From contig JAOJBP010000002.1 of assembly GCA_028228555.1 (NCBI GenBank), forward strand, positions 123,069-187,068: 64,000 nucleotides of DNA, read 5' to 3'. Shown here piece by piece: positions 63,974 through 64,000 of this stretch. Numbering within the stretch: position 1 is the first letter of the stretch; each line of letters starts with the position of its first letter. The position numbers were made by a program, and so were the translations under genes. Origin of the DNA: Candidatus Thioglobus sp. (GTDB taxonomy: Bacteria; Pseudomonadota; Gammaproteobacteria; PS1; Pseudothioglobaceae). The notes beneath the pieces were generated by a model, which saw only the letters and a list, made by a program, of their open reading frames with translations, was not told the origin of the DNA and did no database searches.

Positions 63974-64000
63974 AGTTAACCTATTTATTAGTGTAAATAT

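Overview
The window is a compact, AT-rich bacterial chromosome segment with short intergenic gaps, many overlapping stop/start junctions and no sign of plasmid, phage or insertion-sequence content. Gene content and order (hflK-hflC-hisZ-purA-rnr, lptD-surA, tolB-pal-cpoB, aapJQMP, umuDC, lipB-lipA) are gammaproteobacterial. Low GC, small secreted Asn/Trp/Pro-rich proteins and the amino-acid importer suggest a marine sulfur-oxidiser of the SUP05/Thioglobaceae type. That placement is inference: no sox, dsr, rRNA or other phylogenetic marker lies in the window.

Layout. 0-5.3 kb: riboflavin synthesis (ribH, cut by the window edge), nusB, a BFD-like Fe-S protein, a YtoQ-family protein and B12-dependent metH on the opposite strand. 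5.4-8.5 kb: the main accessory block, five small secreted low-complexity proteins around a HIT hydrolase; sulfur-globule envelope proteins are the best guess. 8.5-20 kb: housekeeping (yaiI, ssb, an MFS exporter, bamD, a bifunctional RelA/SpoT enzyme, iscX-tolB-pal-cpoB-pabB) ending with an NAD synthetase that has a DNA-binding domain fused to its N-terminus. 20-25.2 kb: a Sel1-repeat gene followed by two unlisted membrane microproteins, then the AapJQMP L-amino-acid ABC importer with a hairpin after aapJ. 25.2-30.1 kb: an orphan Fic-like C-terminal winged helix, a YgiM-type SH3 membrane protein, a thioredoxin-like protein, a umuDC operon whose UmuD has an N-terminal extension, and a ferredoxin-flavin reductase.

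30.1-37 kb: class Ia ribonucleotide reductase (nrdA, nrdB, ferredoxin) behind two NrdR boxes, then selD-selU (selenouridine in tRNA) and a dimeric dUTPase. 37-42 kb: 5-oxoprolinase pxpABC, RNase T, a stand-alone N-acetylglutamate-synthase-like GNAT protein and ilvD. 42-50 kb: nhaA, rnr, purA, hisZ, hflC, hflK on the minus strand. 50-54 kb: envelope biogenesis (lptD, a one-parvulin SurA) and rlmB. 54-57.4 kb: a MoxR ATPase / VWA-metallopeptidase operon with a hemerythrin-like protein that seems to have lost its metal ligands, plus a rhodanese. 57.4-59.3 kb: lipoate synthesis (DUF493, lipB, lipA). 59.4-64 kb: an RND efflux pump and its adaptor.

Themes: envelope assembly and integrity (BamD, LptD, SurA, Tol-Pal, HflKC, RND pump), nucleotide supply and DNA damage tolerance (NrdAB, dUTPase, SSB, UmuDC), and amino-acid/peptide salvage (AapJQMP, PxpABC). 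The least explained material is the secreted protein cluster, the HTH-NadE fusion, the Sel1/microprotein block, the UmuD extension with its adjacent palindrome, and the ligand-poor hemerythrin-like protein. I saw no tRNA, rRNA, CRISPR array, transposase or integrase.
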